Under the pieces are notes generated by a model. That model had not been told where the DNA came from. It worked only from the letters and a program-made list of their open reading frames with translations, and did not search any database. From Clostridia bacterium (GTDB lineage Bacteria > Bacillota > Clostridia > Oscillospirales > CAG-382), in contig JAFSNK010000021.1 of the NCBI GenBank assembly GCA_017447445.1, forward strand, positions 1 through 39,389: DNA of 39,389 nt, given 5' to 3'. Positions within the stretch are counted from its first letter, which is position 1. Each line of letters starts with the position of its first letter. This document shows, one piece after another, positions 9,043-18,419 of the stretch. A program made the position numbers and the translations under genes.

Positions 9043-10170
9043 ATGGTATTCACTGCAACCTGTCTTTTCGGGCTGGAAGGTCTGCTCGGCTCGGAAATCG
9101 ACGAACTCGGGTACAAACGCATAGAAACGATAGACGGCAGGATAACCTTTGAAGCGCCGTCTTCCGCCGCCGCGGTCTGCAATATTTCGTTAAGGTTCGC
9201 GGAACGGCTGTTCATAAATCTCGGCAGCTTCGAAGCGTATTCCTTCGACGACCTGTTCGAAGGCACGAAAGCGCTTCCGTGGGGCGATTATATCGGAAAA
9301 ACGGACGCTTTTCCGGTAAAAGGTCATTCGGTACGGTCAAAGCTGTTTTCAATACCGGACTGCCAGAAGATCGTTAAAAAAGCGATGGTCGATTCGCTCG
9401 CCGCGAAATACGGCGTGCGCCGCTTCGAGGAGACCGGAACTAAGTATCAGATCGAATTCTTTATTCTCAACGACCGCGCGACGCTTATGATAGATACTTC
9501 CGGCGAAGGGCTGCACAAGCGCGGCTACCGTGCGAACGCGGGTATCGCGCCGCTTCGTGAAACGCTCGCCGCGGCAATGGTAAAGCTTTCCCGCCCGAGA
9601 GACAACGTTATTATCTGCGATCCGATGTGCGGCAGCGGCACGATAGCGATCGAAGCCGCGCTTATGGCGACGAATACCGCCCCCGGGATAAAGCGCGCGT
9701 TCGCCGCGGAGGCGTTCCCCTGCATCCCGAAGGAAAGCTGGCAGACCGCGCGTGAAAACGCGCTTGCGGCGGTCACGGAGCCGCTTACGCGTATATTCGG
9801 CTCGGATATCGATCCCGAGGCGCTTGCTACCGCAAAGGAAAACGCCGCCAAAGCGGGAATGTCCCGCGCGGTGGAGTTCTTCCGCGCCGACGTGCGCGAA
9901 TTCGTTTCGCCGATAGAAAACGCACGCGGCACCCTAATTTTCAATCCGCCCTACGGCGAAAGGATGCTGGACCTGCAAAGCGCACGCACGCTGTGCGGGG
10001 AAGCGGGGAAGCGGTTTGCCGCGGCAATACCCGACTGGCAGATGTATATAATTACATCGGATAAGGATTTCGAACGGTATTTCGGGCGCCGGTGCGATAA
10101 AAAACGCGTGCTTTACAACGGAATGATCCGCTGCGAGCTTTTCCAGTTCTTCAAAAGACGTTCGCGTTGA
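9043..10170 (+). CDS. THUMP-domain class I RNA guanine-N2 methyltransferase (RlmL/YpsC-like)
   Basis: This 375-residue protein has an N-terminal THUMP-type RNA-binding region (about 1-160, with CLFGLEGLLGSEI at the start) and a C-terminal SAM-dependent methyltransferase domain. Motif I is CDPMCGSGTIAIEA (residues 192-205), the acidic motif is FGSDIDPEA (252-260), and the catalytic motif is NPPYGERM (301-308), typical of N2-guanine methyltransferases. The YpsC/RlmL group methylates 23S rRNA; the exact target base cannot be read here. It begins four bases after the dockerin gene stop, with an AGGTAGGA ribosome site inside that gene's end. It looks like a housekeeping gene carried along in the operon. 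No clear terminator follows it before the groESL control region. Confidence 0.9.
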   Translation: MVFTATCLFGLEGLLGSEIDELGYKRIETIDGRITFEAPSSAAAVCNISLRFAERLFINLGSFEAYSFDDLFEGTKALPWGDYIGKTDAFPVKGHSVRSKLFSIPDCQKIVKKAMVDSLAAKYGVRRFEETGTKYQIEFFILNDRATLMIDTSGEGLHKRGYRANAGIAPLRETLAAAMVKLSRPRDNVIICDPMCGSGTIAIEAALMATNTAPGIKRAFAAEAFPCIPKESWQTARENALAAVTEPLTRIFGSDIDPEALATAKENAAKAGMSRAVEFFRADVREFVSPIENARGTLIFNPPYGERMLDLQSARTLCGEAGKRFAAAIPDWQMYIITSDKDFERYFGRRCDKKRVLYNGMIRCELFQFFKRRSR

Positions 10171-10235
10171 AACCGCGTATTTTGGCACTTTATGCAAAAG
10201 AAAAGAAGAATAATCGCTGACGATTTATGCATTTT

Positions 10236-10262
10236 TTAGCACTCAAAAAACAACAGTGCTAA
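10236..10262. promoter_or_regulatory. CIRCE operator (HrcA binding site) upstream of groESL
   Basis: TTAGCACTC (10236-10244), nine bases, then CAGTGCTAA (10254-10262). This is the CIRCE inverted repeat bound by the heat-shock repressor HrcA, with one mismatch: the first base of the right arm is C instead of G. It lies four bases upstream of the proposed -35 box. hrcA itself is not in the window. Confidence 0.93.
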
Positions 10263-10265
10263 ATG

Positions 10266-10295
10266 TTTACAATTTGTTCATATTTCGTTCATAAT
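10266..10295 (+). promoter_or_regulatory. Probable groESL promoter
   Basis: TTTACA (10266-10271) lies 17-18 bases ahead of TCATAAT (10289-10295), giving CATAAT as -10 with an 18-base spacer. A second -10-like TATGAT sits at 10309-10314 without a good -35. CIRCE adjoins the -35 box, so HrcA would block polymerase access. The choice of promoter is an inference. Confidence 0.5.
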
Positions 10296-10306
10296 TTGTT
10301 CATATT
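10274..10306 (+). repeat. Three direct 11-bp repeats in groESL promoter
   Basis: TTGTTCATATT, TCGTTCATAAT and TTGTTCATATT follow one another at 10274-10284, 10285-10295 and 10296-10306. The period is exactly 11 bases, about one helical turn, and the array overlaps the proposed -10 region. Direct repeats on one face of the helix are typical of regulator sites, but AT-rich chance similarity is possible. Confidence 0.6.
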
Positions 10307-10334
10307 TGTATGATATATAAATAACGAAGAATAA

Positions 10335-12294
<1,960 letters not shown>

Positions 12295-12329
12295 TCCGCG
12301 CCGATGCGTGATATTAGCAAGCAAAAATC

Positions 12330-12372
12330 AAAACTCCTTTTCCGTGAAATGCGGAAAAGGAGTTTTCTTTTA
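12330..12372 (+). terminator. Rho-independent terminator of groESL
   Basis: AAAACTCCTTTTCCG (12330-12344) pairs perfectly with CGGAAAAGGAGTTTT (12352-12366) around a seven-base loop. A T-rich run follows. The 15-bp stem is the strongest in the window. Its A/T-rich ends could also stop transcripts coming from the minus strand. Confidence 0.93.
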
Positions 12373-12377
12373 CGGCT

Positions 12378-12464
12378 TTATCTTTCGCGGTTCACCTGAA
12401 GCAGACACATAAACGCGATGCCCAAAAACCCGCCGACCATCGCGCCGATAATGAAAACCCACAT
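12378..12464 (-). CDS. 28-residue DUF3789-like membrane peptide
   Basis: A very short gene reads leftward from ATG 12464 to TAA 12378. The peptide begins MWVFIIGAMVGGFLGIAFM and continues CLLQVNRER: one hydrophobic, glycine-zipper-like membrane helix with a short polar tail. The IGxMxGGxxGxxxMC pattern is that of the tiny DUF3789 family of Bacillota, whose function is unknown. GGGAGG at 12472-12477 lies seven bases before the ATG, an excellent ribosome site, which is the main reason to believe it. That site is in one arm of a terminator-like hairpin (12467-12511) that follows the esterase gene. The message would have to come from read-through of the parA-to-esterase operon, since no separate promoter is visible. 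Confidence 0.7.
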   Translation of the reverse strand: MWVFIIGAMVGGFLGIAFMCLLQVNRER

Positions 12465-12466
12465 AT

Positions 12467-12511
12467 AAAAACCTCCCTTTGCGGTTATTATTCCGCAAAA
12501 GAAGGTTTTTT
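12467..12511 (-). terminator. Terminator-like hairpin after the esterase gene, overlapping a ribosome site
   Basis: Plus-strand bases AAAAACC (12467-12473) pair with GGTTTTT (12504-12510), and CTTTGCGG (12477-12484) pairs with CCGCAAAAG (12493-12501) with one bulge; a small internal loop separates the two stems. Read leftward, the structure lies just after the esterase stop and ends in a T-tract. Its downstream arm contains the GGGAGG ribosome site of the 28-residue peptide gene, so terminator and translation start are mutually exclusive structures. Confidence 0.7.
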
Positions 12512-12525
12512 ATCATTTTTGCGCG

Positions 12526-13377
12526 TTAATGCAATCTGTATCTGCCGTTGTAAAAAATATGCTCGAGCCAGACGTGCGACCAGTGCATCCATCTTGCGAC
12601 GTAGGGTATGTTGTACTGCTCCGAGCCCCAGTCCGGCGCCGTTTCTGCGTTCGCGCGGGAAAGCCCGTGGAACCCCATCGGGAAAATATGAAGCTCGCAG
12701 GAGATCTTTTTGTCGGTAAGCGCCCGCGCGAAAGCCAGCGAGTTCGCGACCGGCACCGCGTCGTCGCAGGCGGTGCTCCAGATAAAGCAGGGGCAGGTGC
12801 GCTCGTCGACAAGTTCGTCGAGATTCGCGGTATGATTAAGCGCTTCGTCGCGGTCAAAGCCGAGCAGATGATCGAACGAACCGCCGTGCGTCGGGACGTT
12901 GCAGGTAACCACGGGATATGCTAGTATGCAGGCATTCGGCTTGAACAGCGCGTTATCCAGCCCAAGCTTTTCCCCAAGCTCTTGTCTGTGCCAACTCGTG
13001 GCGATAAAGCCCGCCAGATGTCCGCCGGCGGAAAAACCTATCACCGCTACTCTGTCCTTGTCCACGTTGTATTTTTCCGCGTTGAGCCGGATGTGAGCCA
13101 TTGCCGCCGCCGCGTCGTAAAGCGGATTGGCTACCTTCGCCCTGTCGCCGCAGATATAGCGAAGAATGAAGCAGTTGTAGCCCTCCGCGTAGTAAGCGCT
13201 TGCGATGGGGTCCGCTTCGCGGTCGGAGCAAAATTCGTATCCGCCGCCGGGGAGCACGAGCATAGCAGGGCGGGCGCCTTTGGTCAGCTCCGGGGAGGCG
13301 GGATGCACCCAAAGCTCAAGCGTAACGGTCGATGCGCCATCGTATATCTCTTTGTTATGAAGCCGTATTCTTTCCAT
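12526..13377 (-). CDS. Alpha/beta-hydrolase esterase (acetyl-xylan / feruloyl esterase type)
   Basis: This 283-residue cytoplasmic alpha/beta-hydrolase resembles the BD-FAE/acetyl-esterase group that removes acyl groups from sugars. The oxyanion loop is LPGGGYEF (42-49), the nucleophile elbow is GFSAGGHLAG with Ser116, the acid is probably Asp206 in CDDAVP, and the base is His237 in GFHGLS. It has no signal peptide. The start lies inside lnt: the two genes overlap by 23 bases, and GAGGAAA precedes ATG 13377, so translation is probably coupled. It is the last full-size gene of the parA operon. Its role there may be to deacylate imported glycans; the substrate is not known. Confidence 0.85.
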   Translation of the reverse strand: MERIRLHNKEIYDGASTVTLELWVHPASPELTKGARPAMLVLPGGGYEFCSDREADPIASAYYAEGYNCFILRYICGDRAKVANPLYDAAAAMAHIRLNAEKYNVDKDRVAVIGFSAGGHLAGFIATSWHRQELGEKLGLDNALFKPNACILAYPVVTCNVPTHGGSFDHLLGFDRDEALNHTANLDELVDERTCPCFIWSTACDDAVPVANSLAFARALTDKKISCELHIFPMGFHGLSRANAETAPDWGSEQYNIPYVARWMHWSHVWLEHIFYNGRYRLH

Positions 13378-14935
13378 AGCGTTTCCTCACAAATATAATA
13401 ATTATTTCCGTCAATATAACGCAGCCGTAAATTATAAACGCTCCGGCGTCGCCGATTCGGCTGTAAAGCGTCGCGCCGTCGCTTCTCAAAACGTCGCCGT
13501 AAACTATCTCCTCGGTGAGCGCCCCGCTTTTCGCGGTAACGCTGCCGCCCGCACTGATGAACGCGGAGATCCCGGTGTTCGCCGCCCGCAGCACCTGCTT
13601 GCCGTTTTCTATGGCGCGCAACTTTGCGTGCCTCAGGTGGGTGCGGATGCCGAAACTGTCTTCGAACCAACTGTCGTTTGTAACGACCACAAGCGCCTGA
13701 GCGCCGTTTTTTGCCGATTCGCGCGTGTATGCCGGGAATATCGAATCGAAGCATACCACGGGCCCGAAAATGCCTCTGTCGGTATTCAGGTTGACGAAGG
13801 TCTCGCCCGCGCCGTAGTTCGAGCTCGTCTCGTTGAACTCTTCAACGAACGGGAAGAATTTTCCGATAAAACCGGCAAAAGGTATGAATTCGCCGAAAGG
13901 TACCGGGTGCCGCTTGTCGTACCGTTCGGTAACGCTGCCGTCCGAAAGTATCCCTATAACGGAATTATAAGTCACTTTGTCGCCCTGCACGCTTACGCCC
14001 ATAATCACAGTCGCGCCGTATTCCCGGCAGACGTCCGAAATCGCGCGGTGCAGCCGCCCTTCCGGCACGAAGTCCACGGGCACGGCGCATTCCGGAAGTA
14101 TAATCAGCTTTGCGCCGTTTTCGGCGGCTTCACGCGTAAGAGAAACGTATTTTTCGAATATCTCGGTTTGATTCTCCGCTACCCATTTGTCGTTGGAGGA
14201 AACGTTTCCCTGAACGAGCGCGGCTTTTGTATCGGGCGCTGCGTCGTTCTGTCGCGCCGGGCAGATAAAAGCCGCGGCGAGCAAGTCGATCGCGAGGACG
14301 GCAAGCGCGCCGACCGCGTATTTCTTTGCGCTCTCCCGGGAAACAAGCAGCTTTGCGGCGCAATAGCATATCGCCGCGGTGATAAGCGTTATAAATGTTA
14401 TGCCGAGCAGCGAAGCGGTCTGCAGATATGGAAGGAACCCCGTTAAAGCAACCGCTGTGTTCGCCCAGGGGAACGCCAACGTGCCTACGGACGTTATAAG
14501 CTCGGATAACAGAAAAACAACGGAGAACGTTACGCAGGTCCGGTATCCGCGGGGGACTGCTTTGAGCAGCAGTAGGACGAGCGAACGCAGCAAAGCGTGG
14601 TAGACCGGGATAAGGAAGCAGGCGCAAATAAGAACGAACACCGCCTGCGACGGAGTGAATCCGAATCTTGCGAAGGGGTAAAGCTCCGAAAGAAAGGAAT
14701 ATACCGGGATATAAAACCCCAGAAAATAAAGGAAGCAGGGGAGGAATATCTTCCGTTTTGCACGCAGACGGCAGATAAGCATCGCGAAAAACGCGGCGTA
14801 AGAAACGAAAGCCGCGATAAACGCCGGCTCCCAAAAATAGGGAAGCGACCCCGCCGCGCCCGCAAAAAAGCAAATAACAAGGCAGATCGGATTTTTCAAT
14901 GCCGATCTGTCGATTCTTTCGCGGAGTTTATCCAA
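13355..14935 (-). CDS. lnt: Apolipoprotein N-acyltransferase (Lnt)
   Basis: This 526-residue enzyme would add the third acyl chain to the N-terminal cysteine of lipoproteins in the membrane. The first 225 residues hold six or more transmembrane helices, including FPWANTAVAL (155-164). The nitrilase-like domain follows, with the full catalytic triad: Glu282 in LPECA, Lys341 in YDKRHPVPFGEF, and Cys395 in VVCFDS. A final membrane helix lies near residues 500-518. The start is TTG 14935, overlapping the preceding isomerase gene by eight bases, with AAGGAAA about ten bases upstream inside that gene. Lnt is classic in Gram-negative bacteria and actinobacteria and patchy in Bacillota. A lipoprotein substrate candidate lies nearby (20275-21429). 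Confidence 0.93.
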   Translation of the reverse strand: MDKLRERIDRSALKNPICLVICFFAGAAGSLPYFWEPAFIAAFVSYAAFFAMLICRLRAKRKIFLPCFLYFLGFYIPVYSFLSELYPFARFGFTPSQAVFVLICACFLIPVYHALLRSLVLLLLKAVPRGYRTCVTFSVVFLLSELITSVGTLAFPWANTAVALTGFLPYLQTASLLGITFITLITAAICYCAAKLLVSRESAKKYAVGALAVLAIDLLAAAFICPARQNDAAPDTKAALVQGNVSSNDKWVAENQTEIFEKYVSLTREAAENGAKLIILPECAVPVDFVPEGRLHRAISDVCREYGATVIMGVSVQGDKVTYNSVIGILSDGSVTERYDKRHPVPFGEFIPFAGFIGKFFPFVEEFNETSSNYGAGETFVNLNTDRGIFGPVVCFDSIFPAYTRESAKNGAQALVVVTNDSWFEDSFGIRTHLRHAKLRAIENGKQVLRAANTGISAFISAGGSVTAKSGALTEEIVYGDVLRSDGATLYSRIGDAGAFIIYGCVILTEIIIIFVRKRYGKNTAS

Positions 14936-15782
14936 TTCTGTTCACCATTTCCTTAACGCTGTTGAAGGCGTATTCAAACGCTTCAAACGGTGTTTCGAAA
15001 GTATAAACGTGCTTTATATCGTCGAGCTTGGAAAGCGACGCGAGCCCCGTGAAGTCCATAAGATGCGGCTCTATGGTAAGAACGACTTCGCCGTTACGGT
15101 CCTTATTTACTGCGCGCAGTATGTCTTCAAGCCCCGCGACTCCTTTGCCGGGCGGTACTATCGCCCCGGTCGCGTCCGCGTCTTTAATATGGAAGTATTC
15201 AACGTAGTCTTTAAGCATCGGATACCCGAGCGAAGCGTCCTCCAGGCAAAACGCAAAGTTGCCTGGGTCGAGCACCGCCTTCAATCTGCCGCCGAAATTG
15301 TCCAAAAGCTCTTTCTCACGCGGGGCGTTGTATCCGTAAATATCCTTCTCGTTCTCGTGGCAAAGCACAAAGCCGCGCTTTTCGGCGCGTTCCAGCATCC
15401 GTTCCGTGTTTTCGAAAACGCGTTCGCGGAAATCCCCGGCGCTCATTCCTTCCGGCTTGTAAAAGCTGAATACGCGCAGACGCTTCGCGCCGAGCGTATC
15501 TCCTATATCCATTATCCTGTCCATAAGAGCAAGATGCGCTTTCATATCGCCGTCGGCAAATATCTTTCCCAGCGGGGTGCCGAGCGCGGAAAGCCCGATG
15601 CCGCCGGCAGCCAGCTTCTTTTTTACTTCTCGCGTTCCGCGCGGGGAAAGCTCCGTAAAGCTTTTGCCGTCAACTCCGCGAAGCTCGAGCATACCGATGT
15701 CGAGCTTGTGAAGTGATTCTATCTGTATATCGAAGCTTTCGCTTATTTCGTCGGCAAACGCCGAATAAACAAATCTGCTCAC
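14928..15782 (-). CDS. Sugar isomerase/epimerase, xylose-isomerase-like TIM barrel
   Basis: This 284-residue protein is a TIM barrel of the AP-endonuclease-2/xylose-isomerase-like superfamily, whose members isomerise or epimerise sugars, or cleave keto-sugars, with a divalent metal. All four expected metal ligands are visible: Glu143 (CHENEKD), Asp172 (LDPGNF), His198 (FHIKDA) and Glu238 (TIEPHL). The start is GTG 15782, overlapping the MORN gene stop by four bases (GTGA); its end overlaps lnt by eight bases. The tight coupling places it firmly in the parA-lnt operon, although its metabolic role there is unclear. It is one of three such barrels in the window. Confidence 0.85.
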   Translation of the reverse strand: MSRFVYSAFADEISESFDIQIESLHKLDIGMLELRGVDGKSFTELSPRGTREVKKKLAAGGIGLSALGTPLGKIFADGDMKAHLALMDRIMDIGDTLGAKRLRVFSFYKPEGMSAGDFRERVFENTERMLERAEKRGFVLCHENEKDIYGYNAPREKELLDNFGGRLKAVLDPGNFAFCLEDASLGYPMLKDYVEYFHIKDADATGAIVPPGKGVAGLEDILRAVNKDRNGEVVLTIEPHLMDFTGLASLSKLDDIKHVYTFETPFEAFEYAFNSVKEMVNRIG

Positions 15783-16654
15783 GGATTGGATACCTCTTCG
15801 GTGTTGTTTTCTATTCGTACGCCGACCGCCTGACCTTCGACAAAGTATCCGCGGTAGGTCCTTCCCGTCGAAAAGGTGTAGACCGCCATATCGCCGTGTA
15901 CGTATTCGCCGTTTTCGCCTTTTATGAATTCGCCGTTTTCATCCACCTTGCGAGTGTCCATAAGGTTGTTGCGGAACGAACCGTTGTACCTTTCGCGGTT
16001 TGCCCAGGTGTAAACGCAGTTGTCGCCGTCGCGCATATCGTTTTTGAACGTGCCCTCGTATTTGCTTCCGCTTTCGAAAGTCATAACTCCGTAGCCGTTT
16101 TTAAGGTCGTTTTCGAATCCGCCCTCGTAGCTCGCGCCGGAAGCCCACACGAATTTGCCCTGACCGCTGCGCACGTCGTCGCGGAAGGTGCCTTCGTAAC
16201 GGTTGCCGTTGGAATATTCGAAAACGCCGTAGCCGTCTTTTTTGGAATTAAGCAGCGTTCCTCTGTAAACGTCGCCCTGCGCGTATTTGAACACGCCGGT
16301 CCCGGATAACTCGTCGTTGCGGAACTGCCCTTCGTAAACGTCTCCGGTCGCGCTGTACTGCATAACGCCGTTGCCTTCGCGGCAGCCGTTCACGATATCG
16401 CCGATGTATATATCGCCGTTTTTATAGCGTATCGTCTTTGCGAAATAATCGAGCTCGGCTTCCATACCCGTCTGGTATTTTATCGTTCCGCTAACCGGCT
16501 GGCCGTTTTCGGATTTGCCCAAAAACTTCGCGCCGTTCGGAAGCGTGGTGAACCGGTAGCCGAGTATAAGGACGACGCCGACGGTAATAAGCACCATTAC
16601 TATCGCAAGTGCAAGTATCACTATCAACGGATTTGCTTTTTTCTTTTTCTTCAT
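15779..16654 (-). CDS. Membrane-anchored MORN-repeat protein
   Basis: This 291-residue protein has a lysine-rich start (MKKKKKANP), one transmembrane helix at about 9-32, and then about eight MORN repeats of roughly 23 residues through residue 275, seen as YIGDI, YEGQF, YRGTL, YEGTF, YEGGF, YEGTF, YNGSF and YRGYF. Topology predicts the repeats are outside the membrane. MORN repeats form elongated beta-hairpin sheets; in other systems they have been linked to lipid or protein binding, but bacterial functions are mostly unknown. It sits between a small membrane protein (two-base spacing) and the isomerase gene (four-base overlap). A role in envelope organisation alongside Lnt is an inference. 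Confidence 0.85.
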   Translation of the reverse strand: MKKKKKANPLIVILALAIVMVLITVGVVLILGYRFTTLPNGAKFLGKSENGQPVSGTIKYQTGMEAELDYFAKTIRYKNGDIYIGDIVNGCREGNGVMQYSATGDVYEGQFRNDELSGTGVFKYAQGDVYRGTLLNSKKDGYGVFEYSNGNRYEGTFRDDVRSGQGKFVWASGASYEGGFENDLKNGYGVMTFESGSKYEGTFKNDMRDGDNCVYTWANRERYNGSFRNNLMDTRKVDENGEFIKGENGEYVHGDMAVYTFSTGRTYRGYFVEGQAVGVRIENNTEEVSNP

Positions 16655-16655
16655 T

Positions 16656-17087
16656 TTAACGTCCTCCGCCGAATATATCGGTGAATCTTCTTTCCGCGAA
16701 AGAGTAAATCTCGGGGAACAAATAGGAAGCCGCTATCGCAAACACACAGACGGCGAGCAGCAGAAGCATGACTAACAGCACCGTGGCGTGTTCGTCGCGG
16801 TATTTTTTGCGCGCAAGCTCCGCGTGCTGCGGATCGATATAATAACAGCCGTCCGCTGTTTTTATAACGGTTTTCGAAAGCGAGGTCCCGGGACGCGTAG
16901 CAAAACGGAACAGCGCGCTCTCCTTCAAACCGAGCTCGCCCAGCGTGATCGCCGATTCGGGTGAGAGCGCGTCTATATCGAGTATGGCGCGGACGAACCT
17001 GCCTATATAGCGGGAATTGTAAAACACAGTAATTATTCCGCAGGCAAGCGCAAGCGTGGCGGCGATTACCACCGTTCTGACAGTCAT
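16656..17087 (-). CDS. Small hypothetical membrane protein, 143 residues
   Basis: I do not recognise a family. The protein has two predicted membrane helices, at about residues 5-24 and 103-126, with an intervening soluble loop of about 78 residues containing DGCYYIDPQHAELARKKYRDEHATV. The helices place this loop outside the cell if the N-terminus is inside. It lies 30 bases after serS and two bases before the MORN gene, with AAGGAAGC as ribosome site. The tight link to the MORN protein suggests the two form one envelope-associated complex, though this is only positional evidence. Confidence 0.7.
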   Translation of the reverse strand: MTVRTVVIAATLALACGIITVFYNSRYIGRFVRAILDIDALSPESAITLGELGLKESALFRFATRPGTSLSKTVIKTADGCYYIDPQHAELARKKYRDEHATVLLVMLLLLAVCVFAIAASYLFPEIYSFAERRFTDIFGGGR

Positions 17088-17117
17088 TTCAAGCTTCCTT
17101 CCGCAAACAATAAAGCG

Positions 17118-18398
17118 TTAAGGTCTTATCTCGGTCTTTCCGAGCATATAGGGCTGCAGCACCGCGGGGATCGCCACGCTGCCGTCTTCTCTTAAATTAT
17201 TCTCTATAAGCGCGATCAGCATACGCGGAGGCGCTACCACGGTGTTGTTCAAAGTGTGTGCAAGGTACTTGCCGTCTTTTCCGTCGACACGGATGCGGAG
17301 CCGGCGCGCCTGCGCGTCGCCGAGGTTGGAGCAGGAGCCGACTTCGAAATACTTTTTCTGTCTCGGAGACCACGCCTCGACGTCGAGCGATTTGACTTTA
17401 AGGTCCGCCAGATCGCCGGAGCAGCATTCGAGCGTGCGCACGGGGATATCCATCGAACGGAACAGATCGACTGTGTTCTGCCAGAGCTTGTCGAACCACA
17501 TCATACTGTCTTCGGGCTTGCAGATAACTATCATTTCCTGCTTTTCGAACTGGTGTATTCTGTATATGCCGCGCTCTTCTATGCCGTGCGCGCCCTTTTC
17601 TTTGCGGAAGCAGGGAGAATAGCTCGTAAGCGTTTTGGGTAATTCCGATTCGGGGATTATGGTGTCGATAAATCTGCCGATCATGGAATGCTCGCTCGTG
17701 CCGATAAGATAAAGGTCTTCGCCTTCGATCTTATACATCATCGCGTCCATTTCCGCAAAGCTCATAACGCCGGTAACGACGTTGCTCCTTATCATAAACG
17801 GAGGGATGCAGTACTGGAACCCGCGCTTTATCATAAAGTCACGAGCATAAGCGAGCACGGCGGAATGGAGCTGCGCTATATCCCCGGTGAGGTAATAGAA
17901 CCCGTTTCCGGCAACACGGCGCGCGCTGTCGAGGTCTATGCCGTGCAGACGTTCGAGTATATCGGTATGATAGGGTATTTCGAAATCCGGGACAAGCGGT
18001 TCGCCGTAGCGGGTGACTTCAACGTTTTCGCTGTCATCTTTGCCTATGGGCACCGAAGGATCGATAATGTTCGGGATCCGCATCATAACGGCGAGCAGCT
18101 TCTCTTCAACTTCCTTTTCCTCGGCGGAAAGCTCGTCGATCTTCGCGCCCTCGGCGGCGATGCGGCGCTTCACTTCCTCCGCTTCGTCCTTTTTGCCCTG
18201 CGCCATAAGGGCGCCGATCTGCTTGGAGGTGCGGTTGCGTTCGGCGCGCAGCGCCTCTACTTCAACTTTTATCTCTCTGTTGAGTTTGTCCAAAGCGATC
18301 GCTTCGTCGACAAGCGGAAGCTTGGCGTCCTGGAACTTCTTTTTGATGTTCTCGCGAACGATATCGGGGTTTTCTCTCACAAACTTAATGTCTAACAT
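17118..18398 (-). CDS. serS: Serine--tRNA ligase
   Basis: This 426-residue class II aminoacyl-tRNA synthetase charges tRNA-Ser (and tRNA-Sec where present). The N-terminal ~100 residues form the antiparallel coiled-coil arm that holds the long variable arm of tRNA-Ser (for example VEALRAERNRTSKQIGALMAQGKKDEAEEVKRRI region). The catalytic part shows GTSEHSMIG, motif 2 as FRKEKGAHG through HQFEKQE, and motif 3 near EVGSCSNLGDAQARRL. Full length. GGAG ribosome site upstream of ATG 18398. It follows parB by 21 bases; parB-serS adjacency is common in Clostridia. No T-box leader precedes it, so it appears to be controlled with parAB. Confidence 0.97.
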   Translation of the reverse strand: MLDIKFVRENPDIVRENIKKKFQDAKLPLVDEAIALDKLNREIKVEVEALRAERNRTSKQIGALMAQGKKDEAEEVKRRIAAEGAKIDELSAEEKEVEEKLLAVMMRIPNIIDPSVPIGKDDSENVEVTRYGEPLVPDFEIPYHTDILERLHGIDLDSARRVAGNGFYYLTGDIAQLHSAVLAYARDFMIKRGFQYCIPPFMIRSNVVTGVMSFAEMDAMMYKIEGEDLYLIGTSEHSMIGRFIDTIIPESELPKTLTSYSPCFRKEKGAHGIEERGIYRIHQFEKQEMIVICKPEDSMMWFDKLWQNTVDLFRSMDIPVRTLECCSGDLADLKVKSLDVEAWSPRQKKYFEVGSCSNLGDAQARRLRIRVDGKDGKYLAHTLNNTVVAPPRMLIALIENNLREDGSVAIPAVLQPYMLGKTEIRP

Positions 18399-18419
18399 TT
18401 TTATATCTCCAAATCTTTA

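Noticed and set aside
15779..16654. Possible CRISPR-like or minisatellite array
   Set aside because: The periodic sequence encodes MORN repeats of about 23 residues in an intact gene; the DNA copies are diverged and there are no spacers.
18399..18419. T-box leader before serS
   Set aside because: Only 21 bases separate parB and serS, with no room for a T-box.
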